A stretch of 40,030 nt of DNA. Origin: Myxococcales bacterium. Lineage in GTDB: Bacteria; Myxococcota_A; Polyangia; Polyangiales; Polyangiaceae. The notes beneath the pieces are model-generated. The model had not been told where the DNA came from and made no database searches. It saw only the letters and a program-made list of their open reading frames with translations. Below, piece after piece: positions 8,627-16,901 of this stretch. Position 1 is the stretch's first letter. Each line of letters starts with the position of its first letter. Made by a program: the position numbers and the translations under genes. The stretch is from positions 1 through 40,030 of the forward strand of contig JAAZAA010000403.1 in the NCBI GenBank assembly GCA_012514535.1, in the 5' to 3' direction.

Positions 8627-9507
8627 CCGAGAGAGTCATCGTGGTGGCCAAGCGCTCGAGCTACTCGAGGCTGACGACCGGCGACGTGGACCAACGGGCG
8701 AAGGTGCTGTTGCGGCGCGGCGACCCGGCCGTGCGGAAATGGAAGCCGGCCCATGAGGCCCACGTGCGCACCCTCGAGAAGGTGCGCGAGGCCCTGGACT
8801 CGCTCGGCGTGGAGGCGCTCGTCCTGCATGGCTCCCACGCGTCCTTCGAGCCCCGGGGCGTCTCTCTGGTCGTGACCGTCGGGGGCGACGGCACGCTGCT
8901 CGCGGCCTCCCACAGCGTGCACGACGTGCCGATCCTCGGCGTGAACAGCGCGCCTCGTTACAGCGTCGGGTTTTTCTGCGCTGCTCGCGCCCAGGGCATC
9001 CGCAAGACGCTCGCCGACGCCCTCGAGGGGCGCCTCCCCGAGACCCGCTTCAGCCGCATGGCGGTGAGTGTGAACGGTCAGGTGCGTTCGGAGCGCGTGC
9101 TGAACGAGGCGCTCTTCTGTCACGCCGTGCCTGCGGCCACCTCGAACTACATCCTGCAGGTGGGGCGCATGAAGGAAGAGCAGCGGTCGAGCGGGTTCTG
9201 GATCGGCCCCGCCGCGGGCTCCACCGCCGCGCAACGCTCCGCGGGCGGGCGCGTGCTGCCCCCGACGTCCAAGAAGCTCCAGCTGGTGGTGCGCGAGCCC
9301 TACTCCGTCGAGGGGCACCGGTACCGGCTCATCCGTGTGGAGATCCCCGACGGTGAGCGCGCCCTCGTGAAGAGCAAGATGCACCGGGCGTGCCTGTTTC
9401 TCGACGGCCCGTACCTGGCGATCCAGGTGCGGCTCGGGGACGAGGTGACCTTCCAGCGCTCGCCCCAGAGCTTGCGCGTCCTTGGCCTCCAGCGACGCCC
9501 GCGCTGA
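8623..9507 (+). CDS. nadK: NAD(+)/NADH kinase
   Basis: Phosphorylates NAD(H) to NADP(H) in the cytoplasm. The 294-residue protein has the signature GGDGT motif at residues 87-91 in a context typical of the family (VVTVGGDGTLLAASH). It also has an LNEALFCHAV segment (the family NE/D nucleotide-binding motif) and the Gly-rich GSTAAQRSAGG loop near residue 200. The N-terminal third is longer and more basic than in E. coli NadK. Its ATG overlaps the stop of the Nudix gene (ATGA), so the two are translationally coupled. A Nudix enzyme that breaks ADP-ribose or NAD-type compounds together with NAD kinase is a sensible functional pair. Its downstream neighbours on the same strand are nicotinamide salvage genes. 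Confidence 0.9.
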   Translation: MTERVIVVAKRSSYSRLTTGDVDQRAKVLLRRGDPAVRKWKPAHEAHVRTLEKVREALDSLGVEALVLHGSHASFEPRGVSLVVTVGGDGTLLAASHSVHDVPILGVNSAPRYSVGFFCAARAQGIRKTLADALEGRLPETRFSRMAVSVNGQVRSERVLNEALFCHAVPAATSNYILQVGRMKEEQRSSGFWIGPAAGSTAAQRSAGGRVLPPTSKKLQLVVREPYSVEGHRYRLIRVEIPDGERALVKSKMHRACLFLDGPYLAIQVRLGDEVTFQRSPQSLRVLGLQRRPR

Positions 9508-9849
9508 GGGGGAGCGAAGACTTCGAGTTGGGAGGCAGGGGCCAGCGCCGTGGGCGCGTGGTCGATTTCCAGCGGAGTGGGTCGACGTGGTCGACGTCGA
9601 GTTGGCCTGCCTTCCACCCCCGGCGGGTGCCAGAGGCACGCGAGCTCCAGCGGAACCGGCAGGGAGGCCGGGTTTCGTAGGAGGGCCTGCATGGCGCGCC
9701 CTGGCTACGTCGGTGGGCTCAACGCCCTCACGTCGACCGGGGAAAAAGGTCAATAACAACCAGCGGTTGTGACCGGATCTGCGCGGGCCTCGATGCGGGA
9801 GGGCTCCTTTCGTTTGACTTAGTGTGCGTGTGACACTTAGAGTTAGTGT
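9508..9849 (+). other. 342-bp intergenic region upstream of the NAMPT gene
   Basis: No convincing gene. The first 230 bases are GC-rich and featureless apart from short GTCGACGTGGTCGACGTCGA-like direct repeats near 9583-9601. From about 9740 the composition becomes AT-richer. The region then holds an inverted repeat at 9756-9770 (ACAACC-agc-GGTTGT) and the candidate NrtR operator at 9818-9850, so this is the regulatory region for nicotinamide phosphoribosyltransferase. Confidence 0.6.
9756..9770. promoter_or_regulatory. Inverted repeat ACAACC-agc-GGTTGT
   Basis: A perfect 6-bp inverted repeat with a 3-base centre, flanked by an outer GGTC/GACC pair with a small bulge. It sits about 80-95 bp upstream of the NAMPT start. 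It could be a regulator site or the end of the NAD kinase transcript; no T-run follows, so a terminator is less likely. Confidence 0.35.
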
Positions 9850-9850
9850 G
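9818..9850. promoter_or_regulatory. Candidate NrtR-type operator upstream of NAMPT
   Basis: An imperfect inverted repeat CTTAGTGT-N7-ACACTTAG spans 9818-9840. A further direct copy of its half-site, TTAGTGTG, lies at 9843-9850 and runs into the GTG start codon of the NAMPT gene. The three half-sites together can hold a dimeric repressor over the transcription start. An NrtR-type Nudix regulator is encoded at 11649-12332, two positions downstream, and NrtR proteins normally control NAD-salvage genes beside them. That this is its binding site is an inference from position and symmetry. Confidence 0.6.
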
Positions 9851-11301
9851 TGAACAACACGAACCACGGGATCGCCCGGAAGCAGGACCTTCGGTACAGC
9901 CTCGTGGCCGACACGGACTCGTACAAGTTCAGCCACTGGAACCAGTACCCGCCCGGGACCAGCCGGATGATGAGCTACTTCGAGGCGCGCGGGGGAGAGT
10001 TCGCCGAGTGCACGCTCTTCGGTCTCCAGTACCTGCTGCACCAATATTTGGCGCGGACCATCACTCGGCAGGACGTCGCCGAGCAGAAGGCTTTCGCCGA
10101 AGCCCACGGCGAACCCTTCAACGAGGCAGGCTGGCTCCACATCGTGAATCGCTACGGCGGGCGCCTCCCGGTGCGGATTCGCTCCATCCCCGAAGGTACC
10201 GTGGTGCCCGTGTCCAACGCGCTCTTGACCATCGAGAGCGTGGACGACCCCCAATGCGCCTGGATCGTCAGCTGGCTCGAGACGATGCTGGTGCGGCTCT
10301 GGTACCCGAGCACGATCGCGACGACGAGCCGCGAGTCGAAGAAGGTGCTGCGGGAGTTCCTCGAACTCACCGCGGACGACCCCGCGGCAGAGCTTGGCTT
10401 CAAGCTCCACGACTTTGGGGCGCGGGGGGTGTCCTGCCTGGAGCAGAGCCGGCTCGGCGGCGCCGCCCACCTGCTGAACTTCTTCGGATCGGACACCGTG
10501 GAGGGGATTCGCCTCGCCAACCACTTCTACGGGGCCGACATGGCCGGCTTCTCCATCCCCGCGACCGAGCACTCGACCATGACGATGTGGGGCGAGGACG
10601 GCGAGCAGGACGCTTTCGAGAGCTACGTCCGCCACTACCTGCTCGAGCGGCAGGTGCCGCCTGGCATGCCCAAGCTCGCCGCGTGTGTCTCGGACAGCTA
10701 CGACATCTTCCGAGCCGTCGAGCAGTACTGGTGCGGCGAGCGCATCTTACCGCTGCTGAAGGCTTCGGGGGGCACGCTGGTGATCCGGCCCGATTCCGGC
10801 GACCCGCTCGAAGTATTGCCACGCATCTTCGAGATCCTCGAGTCGCGCGTGGGCATGACCGTGAACAGCAAGGGCTTCAAGGTGTTGCCTCCGTACTTCC
10901 GGGTGATCCAGGGCGACGGCATCGATCGCGCCTCGATGCGCGCGATCCTCGAGCGCCTCGCCGACCTGAAGATCAGCGCGTCGAACATCGCCTTCGGGTC
11001 GGGCGGCGGCCTGCTCCAGAAAGTGAACCGCGACACTCAGAAGTGGGCCTTCAAGTGCTGCAACGCCGTGGTGAACGGTCGCGCCGTGGACGTCCGAAAA
11101 ATGCCGGTGACCGACGTCGGGAAGCGCAGCAAGTGCGGACGGCTCGACCTGATCCGGACCGATCGCGGGTTCGAAACGGTGGCCCTCCCCGAGGGGCAGG
11201 AAGCGCACCCGGACACCGCCATGGTCACGGTGTTCGAGCATGGAATCATCACCCACGACACGACCTTCGCCGAGTGCCGCGCACGCATGGAGCTGCCATG
11301 A
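9850..11301 (+). CDS. nadV: Nicotinamide phosphoribosyltransferase (NAMPT)
   Basis: Makes NMN from nicotinamide and PRPP, the one-step entry of nicotinamide into NAD salvage. The 483-residue length matches the NAMPT family. Motifs in order: DTDSYKFSHWNQYPPGT (N-terminus), HDFGARGVS near residue 190, the catalytic-His segment IPATEHSTM near residue 237, IRPDSGDP near residue 315, and AFGSGGGLLQKVNRDT near residue 380. All expected catalytic regions are present. The start is GTG at 9850, with no good Shine-Dalgarno and a candidate operator touching the start codon, so the transcript may have a very short leader. Its stop overlaps the start of the broken gene at 11298 (ATGA), which shows that an intact downstream gene was once translationally coupled to it. 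Confidence 0.94.
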   Translation: MNNTNHGIARKQDLRYSLVADTDSYKFSHWNQYPPGTSRMMSYFEARGGEFAECTLFGLQYLLHQYLARTITRQDVAEQKAFAEAHGEPFNEAGWLHIVNRYGGRLPVRIRSIPEGTVVPVSNALLTIESVDDPQCAWIVSWLETMLVRLWYPSTIATTSRESKKVLREFLELTADDPAAELGFKLHDFGARGVSCLEQSRLGGAAHLLNFFGSDTVEGIRLANHFYGADMAGFSIPATEHSTMTMWGEDGEQDAFESYVRHYLLERQVPPGMPKLAACVSDSYDIFRAVEQYWCGERILPLLKASGGTLVIRPDSGDPLEVLPRIFEILESRVGMTVNSKGFKVLPPYFRVIQGDGIDRASMRAILERLADLKISASNIAFGSGGGLLQKVNRDTQKWAFKCCNAVVNGRAVDVRKMPVTDVGKRSKCGRLDLIRTDRGFETVALPEGQEAHPDTAMVTVFEHGIITHDTTFAECRARMELP

Positions 11302-11641
11302 CCTTGCACGAACTACTTCTCGAGTCAGGGGCCCTTCTGCACGTGTCCTGCACCGGGGCGGGTGCGTCGACAAGGCACGCCAGCGCCCTGGCAGCACCTT
11401 CGTGATCGGCGCCGACACCATGGCGCGCATGTTGGATCCTCGTTGGGGGCCCAGCCGAGACGAGGTCCTCACCGAACTCCGGAACCACCGCGCCACTTTC
11501 CTGGTGATGGGACGCGAGGTAGACGGGCGTTGGATGACCTGCCGCGACATCCCGGTCCCCTTCCCGTTCGGCCTGCTGTTCCGTCCCCTGGAGGGCCGCT
11601 TCGACATCAGCTCCACCGAGCTCCGCCACGCCACCGCCTGA
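11298..11641 (+). pseudogene. Remnant of CinA-like/NMN-adenylyltransferase fusion, internal deletion and frameshift
   Basis: Two pieces of one larger protein are left in different frames. The first, from the ATG at 11298, reads MTLHELLLESGALLHVSCTG and then stops at 11405. It looks like the beginning of a CinA-like domain. The second, in another frame from about 11362 to the stop at 11641, reads RPGSTFVIGADTMARMLDP, then FLVMGREVDGRWM and [23 protein letters not shown] and FVIGADT are nucleotidyltransferase motifs of NMN/NaMN adenylyltransferase-like proteins. The whole middle, including the HxGH nucleotide-binding site, is missing. In the fusion family I recall, a CinA-like half precedes the adenylyltransferase half, which fits both ends. 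It lies between NAMPT and the NrtR-type regulator, exactly where an NMN adenylyltransferase would be expected. Family recognition is from memory and needs a search. Confidence 0.7.
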
Positions 11642-11648
11642 GCCCCCG

Positions 11649-12332
11649 ATGCCCTACACCTACGAGTATCCCCGCCCAGCCCTGACCGTTGATTGCGTCG
11701 TCTTCGGTGCGGCCGACGATGGTCTCAAGCTCTTGCTCATCGAGCGGGCGGTGGAGCCTTTCAAGGGCCGCTACGCCTTGCCGGGCGGCTTCGTCGACAT
11801 GGACGAGACCACCGAGGAGGCGGCCCGGCGCGAGCTCGAGGAGGAGACGGGGCTCAAGGCTTCCTTCCTGGAGCAGCTCTACACGTTCTCCCGAGTGGAC
11901 CGAGATCCGCGCGAACGGGTGGTGTCGGTCGCCTACTTCGCCCTCGTACGCCCGTCGGCAGTCGTCGGCGGCGACGACGCAGCGAGCGCCCAGTGGGTAG
12001 ACGCCGACGAGTTACCTCCTCTCGCTTTCGACCACGACGAGATTGTCCGGGTCGCGCTCGAGCGGCTCCGGGCGAAGATTCGGTATCAACCGATCGGCTT
12101 CGAGCTCCTGCCGCCGAAGTTCACTCTCGGACAGCTCCAGCGGCTCTACGAGGACATCCTCGGGCGAGCCCTCGACAAGCGAAATTTCCGCAAGGCGATC
12201 CTGCGCATGGGGGTCCTTGATGAGCTGGACGAGGTCGAGGAGGGCGTCTCCCACCGACCTCCGCGCCTCTATCGGTTCAACAAGGCAGCCTACAAGCGGC
12301 TCGCCAAGCAGGGGTTCAACTTCGAGATCTAG
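11649..12332 (+). CDS. nrtR: NrtR-type Nudix transcriptional regulator
   Basis: A 227-residue protein with an N-terminal Nudix domain and a C-terminal winged-helix DNA-binding domain, the layout of NrtR, the repressor of NAD biosynthesis and salvage that senses ADP-ribose. The Nudix box is textbook and complete (residues 47-69: GGFVDMDE, then [10 protein letters not shown]), so catalytic activity is possible although many NrtR proteins have lost it. The C-terminal part, [20 protein letters not shown] and [11 protein letters not shown], is the winged helix that marks the NrtR family. The ATG at 11649 is 7 bp after the stop of the broken adenylyltransferase gene, with a weak Shine-Dalgarno. Position behind NAMPT supports the role. 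A general Nudix-HTH regulator of sugar metabolism is the alternative. Confidence 0.82.
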   Translation: MPYTYEYPRPALTVDCVVFGAADDGLKLLLIERAVEPFKGRYALPGGFVDMDETTEEAARRELEEETGLKASFLEQLYTFSRVDRDPRERVVSVAYFALVRPSAVVGGDDAASAQWVDADELPPLAFDHDEIVRVALERLRAKIRYQPIGFELLPPKFTLGQLQRLYEDILGRALDKRNFRKAILRMGVLDELDEVEEGVSHRPPRLYRFNKAAYKRLAKQGFNFEI

Positions 12333-12924
12333 CGCGCAAACCTCGCCAGAGGCGGCGGGAAGGAATATCGGACAGAGCGACGCCTGGATTCGGGGAGAAT
12401 ACGAGCAGGCGGTTTCTGGTCTCATATCCGACAATCGTTCGCTGGGCCGCCGTGCGCATCGCGGGCGAAGAGCGTCTTACGGTTCAAACTGCTCAATCGC
12501 TGAGGCTCCTCGGCGAAAGCCTTGGCGTCGAAATGGATCGACCGTCGACACCTTCGACGCACGGGTGAGGCGTCCGTTGCGTTGGGTCGGTGCGTTTCGA
12601 TGACGACGACCACGGGCAACGACCACGTTGCGCACGAACGCAATGACATCGATCAGGCGGGCCGACATGGACGAACGGCCACATCGAGCGTGTCTGTAGA
12701 GCCAGCGCGAAACGTTCACAGGACGGTCACTTTCGCCGAAACGGGAGACATGGGGCCGGTCGGCGAGGCGCTCTGTCTCACCGTCGTCACGCTCACGAAA
12801 TCATTGCAGTCGACGTTCGGCCGAAGGGACGGAGTCCTTGCGAGGGAGGGATCGCACGAGTACCCTCCAGCAGACCAAATCGCTGTGGCCGCGCGGATGG
12901 ACTCCTCGCGGCGGAGGCACGAGC
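12333..12924. other. 592-bp gap between nrtR and pdhA without a recognisable gene
   Basis: The stretch is less GC-rich than its surroundings, and its open frames on either strand (the longest on the minus strand about 12477-12719) show neither a recognisable motif nor the usual third-position GC bias. It begins with no clear terminator hairpin. It could hold the pdh promoter and the decayed remains of a former gene, but I cannot identify one. No tRNA or insertion-sequence end was seen. Confidence 0.5.
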
Positions 12925-13896
12925 GTGGACCAGACTGGAGAGCTCGAGAAATTCTATCGAAGCATGCTGCTGATTCGGCGCTTCGAAGAAGAGGCGGCGC
13001 GAGCGTATGCGCGCGGGAAGATCGGCGGGTTCCTGCACCTGTACATCGGGCAGGAGGCGATCGCCGTCGGCGCTGCGGCCGCCATTCGGATCGGATACGA
13101 CTACGTCTTTCAGACGTATCGAGATCACGGCACCGCGTTGGCCCTCGGTATGGACCCGAAGGCGGGCATGGCGGAGCTCTACGGCAAGGACACCGGGTGC
13201 GCGCGGGGGCTGGGCGGCTCCATGCACTTCTTCGACGTGGAGCACGGCTTTCTGGGGGGCTGGGCGGTGGTCGGTGGACACATCCCCGTCGCCGTGGGCG
13301 CGGCGTTCAAGGCCCGCTACGCGGAGGAGGATCGGGTCACCCTGTGCTTCTTCGGGGAGGGAGCCACGAACATCGGCGGCTTTCACGAAGGGCTCTCCCT
13401 GGCAGGGCTCTGGAAGCTCCCGGTGGTGTTCATCTGTGAGAACAACGAGTACGCCATGGGCACACCCCTGAAGCGGACCAGCCCGGTGACGGACATCGCG
13501 GTGAAGGCGGACGGGTACGGCATGCCGGGCGAGGTGCTGCACGGACACGACGTGCAGGAGGTGCGAAGTCGCGTCGCGGCAGCCGTCGAGCGGGCGCGGA
13601 GCGGTGGTGGGCCCAGTCTGCTCGAGATCAAGACGTATCGGTTCCGGGGGCACTCCATGTCCGACCCGGGCAAGTACCGGACGCCGGAGGAGCTGGAGGA
13701 GCGCAAGAAGCGGGATCCCCTGCTCGTGACGCGTCAGACGCTGCTGTCCGGCGGAGTCGACGAGGCCCGCCTCGAGCGCATCGCCGAAGAGGTCGAGGCC
13801 GTCATCGCGGAGGCCATCACCTTCGCGGAGGAGAGCGAGCCGGCCAAAGAGGAATCCATGCACCGCTTCGTCTACGCTGCGGGCGAGGGAGGTTGA
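12925..13896 (+). CDS. pdhA: Pyruvate dehydrogenase E1 component, alpha subunit
   Basis: Thiamine-diphosphate-dependent decarboxylase subunit of the pyruvate dehydrogenase complex, 323 residues. It contains the start-of-domain LLIRRFEEEAARAYARGKIGGFLHLYIGQEA-type region, YRDHGTALALG, RGLGGSMHFF, and the TPP/Mg motif GEGATNIGGFHEGL...CENN near residues 140-170, with RFRGHSMSDP near residue 235. The GTG at 12925 was chosen because a GGAGG site lies 8 bases upstream and the family N-terminus begins there; a longer in-frame ATG at 12838 would add 29 unconserved residues. It is directly followed by the beta subunit, with stop and start codons adjacent. A branched-chain 2-oxoacid or acetoin E1 is the main alternative; the sequence type favours pyruvate. 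Confidence 0.93.
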   Translation: MDQTGELEKFYRSMLLIRRFEEEAARAYARGKIGGFLHLYIGQEAIAVGAAAAIRIGYDYVFQTYRDHGTALALGMDPKAGMAELYGKDTGCARGLGGSMHFFDVEHGFLGGWAVVGGHIPVAVGAAFKARYAEEDRVTLCFFGEGATNIGGFHEGLSLAGLWKLPVVFICENNEYAMGTPLKRTSPVTDIAVKADGYGMPGEVLHGHDVQEVRSRVAAAVERARSGGGPSLLEIKTYRFRGHSMSDPGKYRTPEELEERKKRDPLLVTRQTLLSGGVDEARLERIAEEVEAVIAEAITFAEESEPAKEESMHRFVYAAGEGG

Positions 13897-14880
13897 ATGC
13901 GAACTCTGCGTTATCGCGAGGCGCTCCGAGAGGCGATGTTCGAGGAGATGCGGCGGGACGAGACCGTGTTCCTCATGGGCGAAGAGGTCGGCTTCTACCA
14001 GGGCGCTTACAAGGTGTCGGAGGGCTTGCTCGACGCCTTCGGTCAGCGTCGTGTCATCGACACCCCGATCGCCGAGAACGGCTTCGCGGGCGTCGGCATC
14101 GGCGCGGCGATGGTGGGGCTGCGGCCCGTGATCGAGTTCATGACGTGGAACTTCTCCTTCGTCGCCTTCGATCAGATCATCAGCAACGCCGCGAAGGTCT
14201 ATCAGATGAGCGGCGGCAAGATTCCGCTGCCCATCGTCTTCCGCGGACCGACCGGGGCGGCGAAGCAGGTGGCATCGCAGCATAGCCACTCGGTGGATCC
14301 GTTCTACACGAACATTCCCGGGCTCTGGGTGGGCTTCCCCTCCACGCCGCGGGACGCCAAGGGGATGCTCAAGACGGCGATCCGCACGGACGACCCGGTG
14401 ATCTTCCTGGAGGGGGAGACCATCTACAACGTGAAGGGTGAGGTGCCCGACGAAGAGGAGCTCATCCCCCTCGGTAAGGCGCGGGTCGCGCGGGAGGGGA
14501 AGGACTGCACGGTCGTGGCCTGGGGGCGCCCCTACTACACGGCGCTGTCCGCTGCCGAGCTCCTCGAGAAGGAGGGCATCGAGTGCGAGGTGATCGACCC
14601 GCGCTGGCTGCGGCCCCTCGACATGAACACCATCATCGACAGCGTGAGCAAGACCAACCGCTGCGTGGTCGTGCACGAGCACTGGGCGTACGGCGGACCC
14701 GGCGCCGAGATCGCCGACCGGGTGCAGCGAGACGGGTTCGATCACCTGGACGCGCCGATCCTGAGGGTGAGCAACCTCGACATGCCGATGCCCTACGCTT
14801 CGCACCTCGAGGAGCTGTGCCTCCCCACGGTGGAGCGGATCGCCCGGGCCGTTCGCCAGGTGTGTTACCGGGAGGGCTGA
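13897..14880 (+). CDS. pdhB: Pyruvate dehydrogenase E1 component, beta subunit
   Basis: Second subunit of the E1 heterotetramer, 327 residues, the usual length. Visible features: YREALREAMFEEMRRDE, the catalytic GEEVGFYQGAYKVSEGLL, DTPIAENGFAGVGIGAAM, RPVIEFMTWNFSFVAFDQI, and QHSHSVDPFY carrying the active-site His pair. The C-terminal transketolase domain has EVIDPRWLRPLD and VVVHEHWAYGGPGAEIA. The GEGETIYN stretch and the RGP(T/N)G motif are typical of pyruvate-specific E1beta. Its ATG directly follows the TGA of pdhA and its own stop is 2 bp before the E2 ATG, so the three genes form one tightly packed operon. Confidence 0.94.
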   Translation: MRTLRYREALREAMFEEMRRDETVFLMGEEVGFYQGAYKVSEGLLDAFGQRRVIDTPIAENGFAGVGIGAAMVGLRPVIEFMTWNFSFVAFDQIISNAAKVYQMSGGKIPLPIVFRGPTGAAKQVASQHSHSVDPFYTNIPGLWVGFPSTPRDAKGMLKTAIRTDDPVIFLEGETIYNVKGEVPDEEELIPLGKARVAREGKDCTVVAWGRPYYTALSAAELLEKEGIECEVIDPRWLRPLDMNTIIDSVSKTNRCVVVHEHWAYGGPGAEIADRVQRDGFDHLDAPILRVSNLDMPMPYASHLEELCLPTVERIARAVRQVCYREG

Positions 14881-14882
14881 AG

Positions 14883-16196
14883 ATGGCGAAGATCATCGGA
14901 CTTCCGAAGTTGTCGCCCACGATGGAAGAGGGCACGCTCGTCCGCTGGGCAAAGGCGGAAGGGGAGGCTGTGGAGGTGGACGATCTCCTCGCAGAGGTCG
15001 AGACCGACAAGGCCATCATGGAGTTTCGCTCCTTCGATCGGGGCGTGCTCTTGAAGATCCTCGTGGAGGAGGGGACGGCCCTCGAAGCGGACGCGCCCGT
15101 CGCGATCATCGGCAAAGAGGGGGAGGACGTCTCGGCGCTCGTGGCCGAGGCCCAGGCGGGTCGGGCGAGCCCGGAGGCGGCTCGTCCGACGGCCGAGGCG
15201 GAGAAGCAGGCGGCGGCCGCGGCGGTCGAGCCCCGCGAGATCCCCTCCGAGGAGCCGGTGGCAGAGCCGACGCCTGCACGGGGACGCAGCGCCGGAGAAG
15301 AACGTGGCAGCGCCGTGAGCGCTCCTGCGCGGAGCTCGGGGCTGGCGTCGCCGGTGGTGCGGCGCCTGGCGCGGGAGCAGAACGTCGATCTCCGTCAGGT
15401 GCCGGGCAGCGGTCCTGGTGGACGCATCATCAAGCGCGATCTGGAGGCGTTCCTCCAGGATCGGGCCGCGCGCCCCGAGGCCCCGCGAGCGCCTTCCCGT
15501 CCCAGCCCCGAGACGCGCGTCGAGAAGGCGAGCGCCACACGCCGCACGATCGCCCGGCGGCTGGTGGAGTCGAAGCAGGAGGTCCCGCACTTCTACCTCA
15601 CCATCGACGTCGACGCCGAGCCCCTGCTCGCCGCCCGTGCGGAGCTCAACGCGGAGCTGGCGGAGAGCGGCGAGAAGATCTCCGTCAACGATTTCATCAT
15701 CAAGGCGAGCGCGGTCGCCCTGCGCAGGTTCCCCGCCGCGAACGCGTCCTGGATCGACGGAGAGATCCACTTCCACGGCCGCGTGGACATCTCGATGGCG
15801 GTGGCCATCCCCGACGGCCTCATCACGCCCGTCATCCGCGACGCCGATCAGAAGGGCCTCGCCGAGATCGCTCGAGAAGCGAAGCAGCTGGCGCGCCGCG
15901 CCCGTGACCGCGAGCTCCGCCCGGAGGAGTTCACCGGGGGCACCTTCTCCATCTCGAACCTCGGCATGTACGGCGTCGAGGATTTTGCGGCGGTGATCAA
16001 TCCCCCGGAGGGGGCGATCCTCGCCGTGGGCGCCGTCCGCGAGGAGCCGGTGGTCAAGGGCGGGCAGATCGTCCCCGGCAAGCGCATGCGCATGACGCTG
16101 AGCTGCGATCACCGGGTCGTCGATGGCGCCGTCGGTGCCCAGTGGCTGCAGGTGCTCCGGGCGATGCTGGAGTCGCCGGCGAAGATGCTCCTGTGA
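14883..16196 (+). CDS. pdhC: Pyruvate dehydrogenase E2, dihydrolipoamide acetyltransferase
   Basis: Core enzyme of the complex, moving the acetyl group from lipoate to CoA. The 437-residue protein has one N-terminal lipoyl domain (lipoylated Lys43 in VETDKAIMEF), an Ala/Glu/Pro-rich mobile linker, a peripheral-subunit-binding domain at about residues 155-190 (ASPVVRRLAREQNVDL... GGRIIKRDLEAFL), a second linker, and the catalytic domain ending in CDHRVVDGAVGAQWL with His410 and Asp414. The architecture is that of the single-lipoyl alphaproteobacterial/mitochondrial type, not the three-lipoyl E. coli type. No E3 (lipoamide dehydrogenase) gene follows, so E3 must be encoded elsewhere. It ends 108 bp before the convergent OsmC-like gene. 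Confidence 0.94.
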   Translation: MAKIIGLPKLSPTMEEGTLVRWAKAEGEAVEVDDLLAEVETDKAIMEFRSFDRGVLLKILVEEGTALEADAPVAIIGKEGEDVSALVAEAQAGRASPEAARPTAEAEKQAAAAAVEPREIPSEEPVAEPTPARGRSAGEERGSAVSAPARSSGLASPVVRRLAREQNVDLRQVPGSGPGGRIIKRDLEAFLQDRAARPEAPRAPSRPSPETRVEKASATRRTIARRLVESKQEVPHFYLTIDVDAEPLLAARAELNAELAESGEKISVNDFIIKASAVALRRFPAANASWIDGEIHFHGRVDISMAVAIPDGLITPVIRDADQKGLAEIAREAKQLARRARDRELRPEEFTGGTFSISNLGMYGVEDFAAVINPPEGAILAVGAVREEPVVKGGQIVPGKRMRMTLSCDHRVVDGAVGAQWLQVLRAMLESPAKMLL

Positions 16197-16304
16197 TCGG
16201 CGAGCGCTCGGCGCCGTGAGGGCGGACGAGGCGGGACGGAGCGTCGGAAGCCGAGCGCCCTGCGTCACGCCAGCGCCTCGGTGTGCGCCGGCACAGACCC
16301 GCCG

Positions 16305-16901
16305 TCAGGCGTGTCCCGTGAGGGTCGGTGACGACCCGGTCGTGGTGGCCTTCTCCAGGGGCATCCGCTCGATGTCCAGGGCGACGTCGACGCCGTCCAG
16401 CAGTGTGTTGAACACGGGCGAGAAGCGGGCGAGCTCCTGGAGCCGTTCGGGAGGCGCGTCGGACCGCACCCGGAATTTCGCGCGCAGCTGCTGGTAGCCC
16501 TTCGGGACGTCGTCGGCGAGCCCGAAGAAGCCGCGGAGATCGATGTCTCCCTCCACCTGGGACTCGAGCTCCTGGATGTCGATGCCCCGCACCGCCGCGT
16601 GGGCGACGATGCTCGTCGTCAGGCAGGAGGCCAGCGCCATCAAGAGGTGCTCCACGGGGTTCGGCGCAGTGTCCCCGCCCGCCAGGAGGGGCGGCTCGTC
16701 CGCACCCATTTCGAAGGTCTGCGCGTGCTCGTGGTCTTGTTTGGCTGCGTAAAACGAGCCCACTCTGCCGAGATTGCGTGTGCCCCCCTGCCAGCGATTC
16801 GTGGCCTGGAAGCGGCAGCGGGCGAGCTCCGGATCCTGCTGCACCGCGCCGATGGTCTGCTTCAGTACGTCGAGTTCGATTCCGTTGACCTGTGTGGGCA
16901 T
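16305..16901 (-). CDS. OsmC family protein
   Basis: A 198-residue member of the OsmC/Ohr superfamily, thiol-dependent peroxidase-like proteins. The fold motifs are seen: GADEPPLLAGGDTAPNPVEHLLMALASCLTTSIVAHAA, with the first catalytic cysteine at C93, and a beta-rich C-terminus. The second redox Cys of Ohr/OsmC is replaced here: the matching segment reads FSPVFNTLLDG. This places it in the one-Cys subgroup, where peroxidase action is uncertain. The start ATG at 16901 has a strong GGAGGGG Shine-Dalgarno; a longer open frame upstream is not supported. It converges with the pdh operon. The C-terminus is Thr/Ser-rich (TTTGSSPTLTGHA). Confidence 0.87.
   Translation of the reverse strand: MPTQVNGIELDVLKQTIGAVQQDPELARCRFQATNRWQGGTRNLGRVGSFYAAKQDHEHAQTFEMGADEPPLLAGGDTAPNPVEHLLMALASCLTTSIVAHAAVRGIDIQELESQVEGDIDLRGFFGLADDVPKGYQQLRAKFRVRSDAPPERLQELARFSPVFNTLLDGVDVALDIERMPLEKATTTGSSPTLTGHA

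Noticed and set aside
12477-12719. Possible small minus-strand gene in the nrtR-pdhA gap
   Set aside because: An 80-codon frame without Shine-Dalgarno, codon bias or recognisable motif; overlapping frames are equally open.
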